Source: Cryptomeria japonica
Lineage: Eukaryota; Streptophyta; Pinopsida; Cupressales; Cupressaceae
Assembly: GCF_030272615.1 (NCBI RefSeq)
Contig: NC_081415.1
Span: 266,888,425-266,952,424, forward strand
Direction: 5' to 3'
Length of the DNA stretch: 64,000 nucleotides
Shown here: piece by piece, positions 48,681 through 59,123 of the stretch
Layout of the letters: each line of letters opens with the position of its first letter
Position numbering within the stretch: the first letter of the stretch is position 1
Program-made: the position numbers and the translations under genes
The notes under the pieces: generated by a model
The model's database searches: none
What the model was told of the DNA's origin: nothing
What the model saw: the letters and a program-made list of their open reading frames with translations, nothing else

Positions 48681-49182
48681 TCATGGTGGATTGTGGCATA
48701 TGGAGTTTGATGGAAGTTGCGCCAATTCAGGCTCTGGAGCCGAGGTAGTTTTGCTCTCCCCAAATGGTAACATTTTTCCTTTCTCTTTCAAGTTGGATTT
48801 TAAGAATACTAATAATACTGCGGAGTATGAGGCGTTATTATTAGGATTAAATGAAGCCAAGTGTAAAGGTATTAAATTTCTCAAAGTTAAGGGTGATGCA
48901 GAGCTGATTGTCAGACAGGTGAGAAATGTCTATTCAGTTAAGAATGATAGATTGAGACATTATAGAAATAGGGTTTGGGATGAGATAGAATTTTTTGATG
49001 CCTTCTCGATTGAAGCTATACCAAGGGATCAAAACACTAGGGCGGATTCCTTGGCTATTTCAGCTTCTCTTTTGTTACCACATCTAGACTTTAAGGATGA
49101 TTCATATAGGATTGAAATGATTTATAGGCCTAGTGTCCCTGATAATGTAAACCACTGGCAAGTATTTGATGTAGATGCATAG
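48681..49182 (+). pseudogene. D archaeal-type RNase H domain, upstream of RT
   Basis: The domain shows all four acidic catalytic positions of type-I RNase H in order: MEFDGSC, NTAEYEALLLGL, VKGDAELIV and TRADSLA. The GS and NNTAEYEALL wording is that of the archaeal-type domain known as a second RNase H in Tat elements. It is open and in frame with gag and RT, ended by TAG at 49180. In the Ogre/Retand layout I know, this domain follows the gypsy RNase H; here it precedes RT by about 550 bases. Confidence 0.85.
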
Positions 49183-50880
49183 ATCAAAGACTTTATGGAA
49201 TGCATTCAGTCTTTCTCCCAATCATACTTTGAAGGTTCTGAAAATTATTGCAAGGAATTTAGTCTGGATTTGGGTGCTAACTCTGAAAATAATGTCATTC
49301 AGCTTAAAGGGAACAAAGTTCCGAAAGAGTTAGTGACTTTGGAGAGATTTTTCACCCGAAATGGTGTGTTCACAGGCAAGAAATCTCCTGAGGATGATGG
49401 GAAAGGAAGTTGTGAGAAGATTAATCTAGGCGATGAATCTAATCCCAAGGTGGTAACAATTGGCAAATGTTTCTCCTCCAAGGAAAAATGAATTCTTAGT
49501 GGGCTATTGAAGAAATACATCAATGTTTTTGTTTGGTCCTATGATGACTTGAAGGAGTTTAGGGATGGGCATTTTCAACATCAAATCCCATTGAAGCTTG
49601 GTGTTTTTCCTTTCAGATAGAAATTGAGAAATTTTAACCCCATGATGGCAGAATAAATTTTTCAGAAAGTAGATAAAATTCTTAAGGCCAGAATCATATA
49701 TCCAATTCATCACTCTACCTGGGTAGCCAACATTGTGCCCATGAGGAAGAAGAATGGGGAGATTCGTATTTGTGTAGATTTTCATAACTTGAATCAAGCA
49801 AGTCTTAAGGACAACTATGCCTTACCCAATATGGATCATATCCTACAGACGGTATCTAGGTCAGAAATGATGTCGATGTTAGATGATTTTTTTGGTTACA
49901 ATCAGATTAGTGTTGCAAAGCATGAACAACACAAGACAACATTCATCACTCTGTGGGGAACATTCACATATAACCATATGCCTTTTGGTTTAATAAATGC
50001 TGGAGCAACCTTTCAAAGGGCTATGGATTCTTCTTTTAAGGATTTTCATGACAGAATTATTGTCGTTTACCTGGACAACTTGACAGTGTTTTCTAAGTAA
50101 AGGAATAACCATCTCAAGGACTCGAGGGTAGTTCTGCAACGCTGTCAAGAGCATGGAATCTCCTTGAACCCAAAGAAGTCAGTTTTCTGTGTAACTGAGG
50201 GTAAATTATTGGGGCATATCATTTCAAAAGAAGGTGTCAAGATTGATCTGGAGAGAGACAATGTGATTCAATGTCTTAGCTTGCCTTCAAATCAGACTAG
50301 GGTAAGGTCTTTCTTTGGTTAGGTGAATTTCTTAAGACATATCGTACCAGAATTTGCAGATGCTACCAAACATATTGTTAACCTATTGAGCGAAAACCAC
50401 CCTTTCAAATGGACTGAGGAAGCCAAAGAAGCTTTTGAAAAAATCAAGAGTTCAGTTGCAAATTCACCTACTCTCATTAACCTGAATTTCACAAAGGATT
50501 TCATTTTGTACTGCTATGCCTCAGAACATACAATGTTTGGAATATTTTTGCAAATGGATGAAACTGGTATAGAAGCACCTATTGTGTTCATGAGTGTTCC
50601 ACTCAAGAAGCATGAGCTTAAGTATTCTCTTTCAGAGAAACACGCCTTTGTTGTGGTCAAGTTTGTGAAACAATTTCGGTATTACATTCTACACTCTCAT
50701 TCTTTGGTTTTTGTTCCAGACTCCGCAGTGAAAAGCATTTTAACTCAGCAAGAGGTCAGACTCAATAAAAGAGCAACTTGGGTAACAAAAATCTAGGAAT
50801 ACGATCTAGACATTTGCCCTACAAAGACAGTCAAAGGACAAGGCTTATGCAGATTAATAGTAGAAAATGAGGTGGAAACA
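49183..50880 (+). pseudogene. D reverse transcriptase and gypsy RNase H, degenerate
   Basis: RT motifs: WVANIVPMRKKNGEIRICVDFHNLN at about 49720, YNHMPFGL, ATFQRAM, then YLDN at 50068-50079 where YLDD is expected (GAC to AAC), so the catalytic pair is broken. TAA at 50098 and TAG at 50320 follow. The native RNase H (about 50500-50790) reads LYCYASEHTMFGIFLQ, with the first catalytic Asp gone, as is usual when a second RNase H is present. Stops also at 49489, 49618, 49654 and 50794. No frameshift. Confidence 0.88.
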
Positions 50881-52182
50881 AAAACAAAGTTACCATTGAC
50901 TCTATTTGTTGGATAGTAGGATACCTGGTTTTCTTACGTGGCCTACTATTTGACTTATGGCAGCTACCCAAGCCATTTGTTAGCAAAGGAACAAAGGAAT
51001 CTTAAGTTAAAGGCCACTAAGTATGTTATTTGGCAGGATCACTTCTACAAAAAAGGTTTGGATGGAACATACTTAAGGTGTGTGGATAAGCCTCAACAGC
51101 AAAAAATTCTAGAAGTCTATCATGATGAAGCCTATGGCGGACACTTCTCATCCTCTATCACTACTTTCAAAATTTTAAGGAATTACTTTTATTGGCCTGG
51201 CATGTTTCGAGATGCATATATTTATGTTAAGGAATGTGAGAAATGTCAACTCTTTTCTGGGAAGCCACATTTAGCGGCTCTGCCTTTAAGGCCTGTGGTA
51301 ATAGATGAACCCTTTAGACAGTGGGGTATTGATTTCATTGGGCTGATAAACCCTCATTCCAATGCTAGTCATATGTATATTTTGATAGCAACTGACTATT
51401 TTACCAAGTGGGTGGAGGATATTCCCACTAAAAAGACAAACTCAGAGGTCGTGTGTAACTTTCTCAAAGATTGCATCCTGGTTCGTTTTGGGGTTCCTCA
51501 AAAGATTGTTGCAGATAATGCATTGTATTTCTCCTCTGAAGAACTAACTATGTTTTTCTATGAACATCAGATTACTCTCTCACATTCCTCTGATTACTTT
51601 CCACGGGGTAATGGACTGGCAGAATCAAGCAACAAGAACCTGATAGTGAGTATGAAAAAGTTGGTTGATGAAAATGCTCGAAATTGGCATAAGAAGGTAT
51701 ATGAAGCTTTGCGGGCAGACAAAATCATGCCTAAAAGAGCCATAGGAATGGCACCTTTTGAGCTTGTGTATGGGATCGGTGCAAAACTTTCTTCACCTCT
51801 ATAATTGTCAGCAGACAAGCTACAAACAGTAATGGAAGATTCTTTCTTTTAGAACGCTCTAGAGAAGGGGGTTATGTACCTAACGAAGTTGGAAGAAGAA
51901 AGATAGACGTTGGTGGATAGAATCACGCAACATCAGAGCAGAGTGAAGAGGATTTTTGACATGAGAGCTCGACCAAGAGGTTTCCTTAAAGGAGATGAAG
52001 TATTGTTATGGGATAAAAGGAAAGAGCCCAAGGGTGCCCACGGCAAGTTTGACTCATTATGGAAAGGCCCATTCAAGATCTGCGAAGTGGTAGGACAAAA
52101 TGCTTTTAGACTCAACTACTCCGATGGAACGGTTATGCCCTATACCTACAATGGGCAAGATCTCAAACTCTACAAATTGTGA
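50881..52182 (+). pseudogene. D integrase, degenerate
   Basis: Open for 288 codons (50938-51804). The HHCC finger is intact (HDEAYGGH, then CEKC). The core has WGIDFIGL, IVADNALYF and the GNGLAESSNKNL glutamate, so D-D-E are present. The C-terminal block at 51910-52182 (FLKGDEVLLWDKRK, GKFDSLWKGPF) is the usual Tat integrase end; there is no chromodomain. Stops between 51804 and 51910. Confidence 0.9.
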
Positions 52183-52897
52183 AACCTATGGTTGGAATTT
52201 CCTATATATAGTAGTTTAGGTGTTTTGTTTCATGTCTGTTTAGGTGTAGGTCTTCCTTTATTCCCTTATCCATTTTTGGCAATGTGAAACCAGAGATTTA
52301 GAGTTCTTTGCATTTTCCTTCACAAAATACAATCCCCAATCAGAGCCAATGTTACTACATCATTTATCCTTCATGACAGGAGTAAATCACCCTATTAAAT
52401 TTCATTCGGAGTCCTTGACTTTCTTGCAATGCCTCATTTTAAGCCTAGTCCGTTGTAAATTGTCTTTAAATAAAAAATGTCAAGTTTTAGTAATTGGTCG
52501 AACTTTGTGAACACATTGAACCATCTTGAACTAGATTCATCAGGTCCATTTAGGTTCCACGGGTTCGTAGGTGTCTAGGGAGTTTTTCATACTAACATTT
52601 TCTTAAAGTGTTTTGCAGTGGTTCCTTATTGGTTGTGATCAGTGATGTGTTATGTCATCTGTCTCCAGCTGTTGAACTCTTTGAACCTATTTCAAAAGGT
52701 TTAGATGTGTTCAACATGTTCAGCACAGTTCAAATGGTCAACAACACTTGAAATAATTAATCCTCTCAGAGAAGATTTCTTCTGGGCGCGGTGTACGTCT
52801 TGAACTACTTGAACCCCAATGAATTTTGTTCAGAATGTTCATGTGTGTTCAAATTTGGTGGGTCCCGTCTCGGTCATGAAGTGCTGCTTAGAGAAGG

Positions 52898-54268
52898 ATG
52901 GATCAAGCTAAGGATACAGAGATGAAGGATAAGATTCTTGACACCTAGATATTTGAAGTTGAAGATCTGGACATTGACGTTGCTAATGCCCTGGATTCGC
53001 ATGTGATTACCGTAGCTATGACACCACCCTCCAAGGCGATCAAAGGAGCACCTAGTTCTAGTGCAACTCCTAAGTGGCTGACTACCTCAGTGAACAAAAA
53101 ATGAAGTTCCACTCCTGTGACTATTCCAATTCAAGATATGTTCATTAAGTACACAGAGAAGGGCCCCAAGCCAAAAAGGTTCAAAACAACTACTCGACTA
53201 GATAGTAATGAAGGGACTGGAAAGTGGGTTGCTGAGATTGCCTCATACAAGCCCAAGGGAGAGGACAAGGATGTCAATGTAGAGGACTTTGAGGTCACTA
53301 AGGTGGAGTTGGGAAACATGAGTAGAGATTCAGGCAACCATTTCTTCCAGATATCCACAAATAAAATGCTCACCAGGTCGAAGAAAGACAGGCAGGAAAA
53401 GAGACAGCTAAAGCGGCATATAAGCATCCTTGCTTAATTCATTAACAACATCAGTTGCTTTGGAGAACTTCCTATATCTCATGCTATAGAGAGATTTGAT
53501 CCTACTTCACCTGAGAATAAAAAGCTAATGAGTCAGGTTCAAAGAGCAAAAAGCATTGCAGAGGTTGTTGAAACATGGATTGAAGGAGTGATCAAGGACG
53601 GGGAAAAGTATATAACGAACTCCCAGAAATTATGCGATGAGATGCAGAGTCTTATTGTGGAGATTCAAAACTAGCTTTTGCCATGGAAAAAAGAGGAACA
53701 CAAGTGGGAGAATGTCTTGCCAATGTTCACTAAAATAGAAGAACATGGGGCTACCAGATTTTTGACGAAACATTCAATCAAACTGGTAACAGATGAATGC
53801 CAACTCTTCATGCTAAAGAAGACCATAATGTGGCAGGTGCTAACTTTCAAATCTGTGATCTTTGATGCTAAGACTTCTATGTATGAACTCCAAGACCTCC
53901 AATGTAGTTTAGTCAATAATAACAAAGTGGTTAACCTTGACCACAATTAGCAGTTGGGAATTTGCAGGCTGAACACACAGGATGCGATAAAAGTTTTCCG
54001 AATATACATGGAGAAAATCAAAGCCAAGGGTAATTTCACTCCTGAGGATATAACACGGGTTGCTCGGATTGAGTCCATGACATTTATTGGTAATGATCAG
54101 TTACCAAAACATGATGAAAAGATGGTAAAGCATCGGTGGAACAAGGAAGTGGTGAAGGCAAAGCTCAATGCGATGAAGGTTCCGAACCAAGCAATAATCC
54201 AGGAACTCACAACCACCCACGACACCCAGGAAGGCAGAGAAGAAGATGATGACAGGAAAATAGCATAA
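52898..54268 (+). pseudogene. D U3-ORF, 3' LTR copy (about 456 codons, unrecognised)
   Basis: It begins MDQAKDTEMKDKILD and stays in a single frame to the TAA... TAA-type end at 54268, broken only by stops at about 52949, 53102, 53435, 53672 and 53948. The TGA at 53102 is shared with the 5' copy. Unlike the 5' copy it has no frameshift. Relative to the LTR TATA box it lies in U3, so it would be transcribed at the 3' end of the full-length RNA, after pol. No similarity to gag, pol or env recognised; the protein would be helical and highly charged. Confidence 0.65.
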
Positions 54269-54597
54269 TGCGTTGATCAAGGCCCTGTTTTTAGGTGTTT
54301 TTTATGTTTATGCAAAAGACTTCGGGACATCTGTCCCAATTATACTCTGTTAGTTTCATAACTGTTTCAGAGGAGGTCAAGTTTTCAGGGAGACCTCCTC
54401 TGTTCTAAAACTATATATTAGACTAAGATGGATGGAATAGGGGTTAGATTTTGGTTAGAATTTTGTCAGTTTTCACTTAGTTTTCTTTGTTTTTGGAAAA
54501 AGTTATGTTTTGTTGAAGGAAGTCATCATACTTTTAAAGATCTGGAATTGAAAAGGGTTTTATACATGTATTGATTGTGTCTTTGTTACATGAAAGA

Positions 54598-54611
54598 TAT
54601 ATATATAAAGG
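54598..54611 (+). promoter_or_regulatory. Putative TATA box of D 3' LTR
   Basis: TATATATATAAAGG, identical to the 5' copy. Confidence 0.6.
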
Positions 54612-55153
54612 ATCAGACTGTTTCGCGAGAAAGAAAACCTTTGAGTTTTGAATCTGTGTTGTGGCATATCTTTTTATATGTTAATCTAATCAAATGACAG
54701 TGATCGCCTTTCCAATGCAGAATGTTATTTTTCTTCTGAGATTCCTTCCTATGAGTTTTTAAAGGGTGTGTGTTTGAAAAGAGACTTTGTCTCTCTTATC
54801 TATTTTATGTACTGTAAATCTGGCTTTCTGAACTTTGTTTCAGTCACTTCCTTTTTCTCATGTTAAAGCATTTAGGAAGCATATTTTTCTCTGAACTATG
54901 TGTAAATAATTAGCCTATCATCAAAAGAATGAAGTAGGCAACCTTACCTGCTTTAAGGTTAAAAGCATACCAGTTGGAAATTAATTAGATTATTCTCCGA
55001 ATAACTAATAGAGGGAGCTGTACCTATGAAAAAATTCAGAGGGAAGTAGTAGATTACACTTACCCAACTGTTCAGTTGAATTTTTGTCTTTTAAGGAAGG
55101 CAACAGAGTTTGAAATTAATTATTTTAAAGAAAGGCAAATCCGTTCACTAACA

Positions 55154-55158
55154 CGAAT
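55154..55158. other. D right target-site duplication CGAAT
   Basis: Directly follows CACTAACA. Confidence 0.93.
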
Positions 55159-56639
55159 GCAGCTGAAGTGGTTACTTTTCGTGATTGCTTCTGTGTCGGT
55201 ATTTTGAATGTAACCTTCCTAACCGGTTGCTTTTTAGCTTCTACCTTTGTTTCCTCTGTTTTCTTCCTTACAACCCTCTTGAATGCCAATAGTGTGTCAT
55301 CCTCAGATTCAAACTCTGCTGTAACAAGCTCAATGTGTACTTCTAGATTCTTCCTCTTCCTGCCTTTCTCTAGGACAACATCAATTAATGCCTTGATGTC
55401 TAGTGATACCTTCTCAACAAATTTGCTTGCTTTTCCTTCTTTCTTCTCTCTCTTCTTCTAGTTGAACTCTATTTCAACCTCATTTGTTTTTTGTGGTGCA
55501 GTACCACGTGTCTTCTCTACCTCATCAATAGGTGCATCAATCAGCATTTTTTCATAAGCATCAAGGATCTGTGCATCCACCTCATAGCACATTTCCTCAA
55601 TCCAAATCTTTTGGGGCTTAACCGTTTCCATGAGTGTTTCATCCCTCTTCACCATTAAGCATATGTCAGTTGAGTATTTCTCTACAATATGCTTAGGAAC
55701 CTTTACCCTAAACTTCATAGATTTTTGGAATGCTTTGAAATATCCCCAAACTTTATCATCTCTCTGACTGCCTAAAGCAGCAATTGACTATTTCAATTGT
55801 CTCCCTACCAGGATGTCAAATGCCCATTGCCTTTTACCAAAACTGGGTGTATCATTCATAAAAAATAACATTAAGCAGACTATTAAGTTGCCATAAGAAA
55901 AGTTTCCCTTCTTTTATCCCTTAATCTTTCCTAGGTTTATTAATACCTCATCTAACATCCAACCGTATAGATCCAATTTCACATTTTCTCTCATCATTTT
56001 GTATGTAGAAAGAATGCAGGAACTAGAAATAGAATTCAGTTGGTTTAATTGAGTTACCTTATACCTGATGATCATGCTACCAAATCTGATATCTGTGTCA
56101 GTAATAATGCTTAGTCTCATAGATCTCCTGTCAGATGTTGTGTCGGTGATTTTGTTCACGAAATCATTCAAAACCTTCTTATCTAGATGTTTCCCAACCA
56201 ATGGTAAACCAATGATTGCTTGAATGACTTACTTGGTGATCTTGTAAGGTCTATCTAACCATATAAATTTCCCATGTACTCTACTCAAAACATACCTATT
56301 TATCTCATCTTCAAATTCTGTGATGTCCAGAATGTCTGTAAACCCTAAGTCTTCAATGTGTTTGTATGCCAGTTTGATCTTTCCAGATTCTCCCATCATC
56401 TCACTCATGTGCATGCCCTTAATTTCATATGTTCCCAAGTCCTCTATGTGACAGTGTATGTATGCCCTAACATCTTCAACATAGACAACTCCCTCTACAA
56501 CATGGGAAAATTCTCCAACTAAATCTTCCAAGGTAGCCACATGTGGATACCGCTTGAAAATTCACCTGGGGCGGTCCTTGACCTCTACTACAATTAGGTT
56601 TCCAACAAAAATAGGAATAGATGATGATCCCGCTTCCAT
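55154..56639 (-). pseudogene. B ORF2, N-terminal half (unrecognised protein)
   Basis: The start at 56639 reads MEAGSSSIPIFVGNLIVVEV. One frame runs to D at 55154 with stops near 56565, 56229, 55914 and 55458, several fitting CAG-to-TAG. The segment has an ordered, globular look: LAYKHIEDLGFTDILDITEF, EINRYVLSRVHGKFIWLDRP, VTQLNQLNSISSS, VKLDLYGWMLDEVLINLGKI, then KSMKFRVKVPKHIVEKYS. A charged tail (KKREKKEGK, EEVK-type) precedes D. It has a flavour of plant transposon-associated host-like proteins, but I cannot name a family. The frame resumes in phase at 43448. Confidence 0.65.
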
Positions 56640-57050
56640 GTTTAAAGATAAATAACTTTTGATTTCTCTTGGTGAAAACCTTCAACAAATTCCTCCAGAC
56701 ATCGGTGAAATCACTCAAGAAGAAATATGATTACTCTGAAATGCCTTGATCACTCTTAGTCACTCTGAAATCGCTCTGAATGCAAGGTAATCAATAATGA
56801 AGTGAATTAGACCTTTTAACCTCCAAGAAAAACCCTAATCTTCCATTGACATAAATGACTGCCGATGAAAGATACCAAATCTTGAACAGAACATATCCAT
56901 GTTGGATAATCATCTCCAATGTCTAGAACATCTTCCATAACCTCTTCCTGGGGCATATGCAACATCTTCATGAATTTTTCCTACCCCTAAGGCATCTGCC
57001 TCAGTTATCAGATGAGCTACATGTTGGTGAAGGAGCAACCTCCTCTATCG
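56640..57050 (-). other. B spacer between ORF1 and ORF2
   Basis: No open frame of note; short fragments with stops. It may hold an untranslated linker or a decayed ORF1 end. Confidence 0.5.
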
Positions 57051-58120
57051 GATAAGTAACCAGTGCATTTCCATCTGATAATTGTTCTTCAGTCTTCCTA
57101 ACCCATCTCTAAGTATGATCTTCCCAGATTTCACTAACGTTCTCTTTCCCTTTCTCATTTGATCTTTCATTACCAACTGGTGGATTTCTGCTTCTACATA
57201 ATTTAGCAATATGTCCAACCTCATTACATGCATAACATGTAACATTGTTCCTTTGAATTACTTTGCTAAAACTGGTGAAATTGCTTGACTTGCACTGATT
57301 AGCCATATGTCCAAATTTTCCATATGCATAGCATTTAACATTCATTATGCAATATTTTGTCTTATGACCATACTTATTGCATTTAGAACATTTATCAGGA
57401 GAAAAATCAAGGTTTTGATTTGCTCTATTTCTACATTGTCTAGCCATGTGACCAAATCTATTGCAAACAAAACATCTACCATTAAATTTATAAGCATTAA
57501 ATTACCTTATCGGTGCCTTATGGTTTTGATCTTCATTAGTAGTACCAGAACTTTGTCCTTGCTTAAATCCAAGTCCACTGGAATCTCTAATCTTCCTTTG
57601 TCTCTTCAATAACTCATCTAGTTGTGCTAAGCTAATCTTGATTTTTTCTTTATAATCACTTGCAGTTGTTAGATATTCTTTCAGAATTATCATTTGTCTC
57701 TCAAGCTCTAGTTCATTACTCTGGGATTGCTAAATTAGTTCTCAACATATCATTCTCATGAACCAACCTACCACATTCTTCAAATTTGTTCTTCAGGGAT
57801 ACAACAAGATTTTCTTCCTTTTTCTTTCGATCCTCAATCTCCTTAAATATTCTCATAGTTATAACTTGCATTTAATTTTTCATAACCATGTTCTCCTGAC
57901 TCAATGTTTGACATTGTTCCTTAAGTGCATCTTTTTCTTCATCATCCTGACTTTGCAAAAGTTCCTTTCTCCTAGCCTGAACAGATGATAGCCTCTCCTG
58001 TAGGACAAGAATGAATTCCTTAACAAAATTCAATTCATCTAGTAGCTTTATGTTCTTCAATCTTTCATCATCATAATCTTCAAGTGCCATCTCAAGTTGT
58101 TTCTCCAAAGCCATATCCAT
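57051..58120 (-). pseudogene. B ORF1: gag-like coiled coil and zinc knuckles
   Basis: It begins MDMALEKQLEMALEDYDDER at 58120, a long Glu/Lys/Leu coiled coil running through about 57500 with a stop at 57872 and a frameshift near 57700. A series of zinc knuckles follows (57447-57150): CSKCNKYGHKTKYC, CYAYGKFGHMANQC (second Cys lost) and CYACNEVGHIAKLC, plus a partial one just upstream ending MARQC. Arrays of CCHC knuckles after a coiled coil suggest an RNA-binding gag substitute. No capsid domain recognised. Confidence 0.7.
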
Positions 58121-58175
58121 GGATTCCAGATTCAGGATCTTCCTCAAGCTGTCAAACTTCCTCTGAGGCACAAGA

Positions 58176-58186
58176 CTCTGATACCA
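58176..58186 (-). other. B primer binding site
   Basis: Reverse complement TGGTATCAGAG, two bases from the LTR. Confidence 0.88.
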
Positions 58187-58188
58187 AT

Positions 58189-59118
58189 TGTTGGAATCCA
58201 CTAACACTGAGAGGGGGGGATGAGTCAGTGTTATACCAGAATGATCAAATTTAGCCTTATTAAAATATACATACACCAACCGGTATACCGGTACATACAT
58301 AATTAAAAGAAGTAAAGCAACCAATAATCCAATTACATAAATGATAATCATAACACACAAAATTATACGTGGAAAACCTCAAAGAAGAAAAACCACGGTG
58401 GGAATTGTGACCCACAATATCAATCCACTGGCCATGTGAAGAGATATTACAAAATATAAGGGACCTGCACTTGTAGGAAGGCTTACAGCCTAGAGCACAT
58501 TGCTCAATCACAAAAGGAGCCTCACTAACTACATATAAATCCAGACTACAATCTAGAGAAGTGTTGAACTACTAAGATAGCATCTTCTATGCCAGAATAC
58601 AGTTCTGGTTTAAGCTTTGTTTGTTCCAGTCTGAAACCCTAAACCCTTTATTAGAATAACCCTTACATAAATATCCTGACATACATAATCTCTCTAATAT
58701 ATTTTGCATTGTATCACATTCTCATATCCATAATCTCCTATCAAAAAATTGATCTAATCCAACTGACCTATATACCCTATACAACTTATCATGCCTTATG
58801 TCGGCTTACATAGATAATTACAATATCAAATTACATGTCGGTTAGATAACATGAATGGATAAATATGAATAAAAATTGTCGATGCTAGATCCAAGAGATG
58901 TCGGCCTCTAATATCGATAACCATATTCTAAGCCATGTCGGCTTGCATTGCGAGTAACCAAAGTAATCCTTATGTCTTGTCGATGTCGGTGCCGGTGTAG
59001 TGTATGTGAAGTGTCTGTCCTTACACAATTTAACCAAAACATGAAGTCGGAATAAGATACCATGTTGTCATCAATGACAACATAGTGAAACCAACCAATT
59101 GAGTGTCAATTGCCAACA
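58189..59118 (-). repeat. B 5' LTR (930 bp)
   Basis: Starts TGTTGGAATCC and ends TTGCCAACA. Contains GTGGG, AATTGTGA, CCCAC hairpin (about 58398) also found in the E LTR. Confidence 0.92.
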
Positions 59119-59123
59119 CCAAA
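59119..59123. other. B right target-site duplication CCAAA
   Basis: Directly follows CCAACA; A's integrase frame resumes in phase at 40666. Confidence 0.92.

Larger units (their letters stand above)
43454..55153 (+). mobile_element. D: complete Ty3/gypsy Tat-like element, 11.7 kb, nested in B
   Basis: It has 2.8-kb LTRs (TGTTACT to CACTAACA), an Arg-type PBS, one gag-pol frame and the duplication CGAAT. Domain order is gag with a CHHC-type knuckle, protease, archaeal-type RNase H, RT, degenerate gypsy RNase H, integrase. The second RNase H and the PBS fit the Tat/Ogre group of non-chromodomain gypsy elements (established family knowledge). Each LTR carries a long ORF upstream of a TATA box. 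No clear polypurine tract is visible before 52350; the preceding bases are only modestly purine-rich. Confidence 0.94.
52350..55153 (+). repeat. D 3' LTR (2804 bp)
   Basis: Starts TGTTACTACATC and ends TTCACTAACA; followed by CGAAT. Collinear with the 5' LTR with few small indels. Confidence 0.95.
40672..59118 (-). mobile_element. B: RT-less LTR element, 6.7 kb without insert D
   Basis: LTRs of 801 and 930 bases (TGTTGGAA to CCAACA), PBS and purine tract mark a minus-strand LTR retroelement, bounded by CCAAA inside A's integrase gene. The interior has a coiled-coil/zinc-knuckle ORF and a long ORF of about 1,070 codons. No protease, RT, RNase H or integrase motif is visible anywhere in the 5 kb interior. 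It is therefore a non-autonomous element that must borrow enzymes. It is interrupted by D (duplication CGAAT), and ORF2 is in phase across D. Confidence 0.9.

Noticed and set aside
49996-50100. Functional RT in D
   Set aside because: The catalytic box reads YLDN and stops follow at 50098 and 50320.
55168-55461. 97-codon plus-strand ORF just after D
   Set aside because: Antisense of the charged tail of B ORF2.
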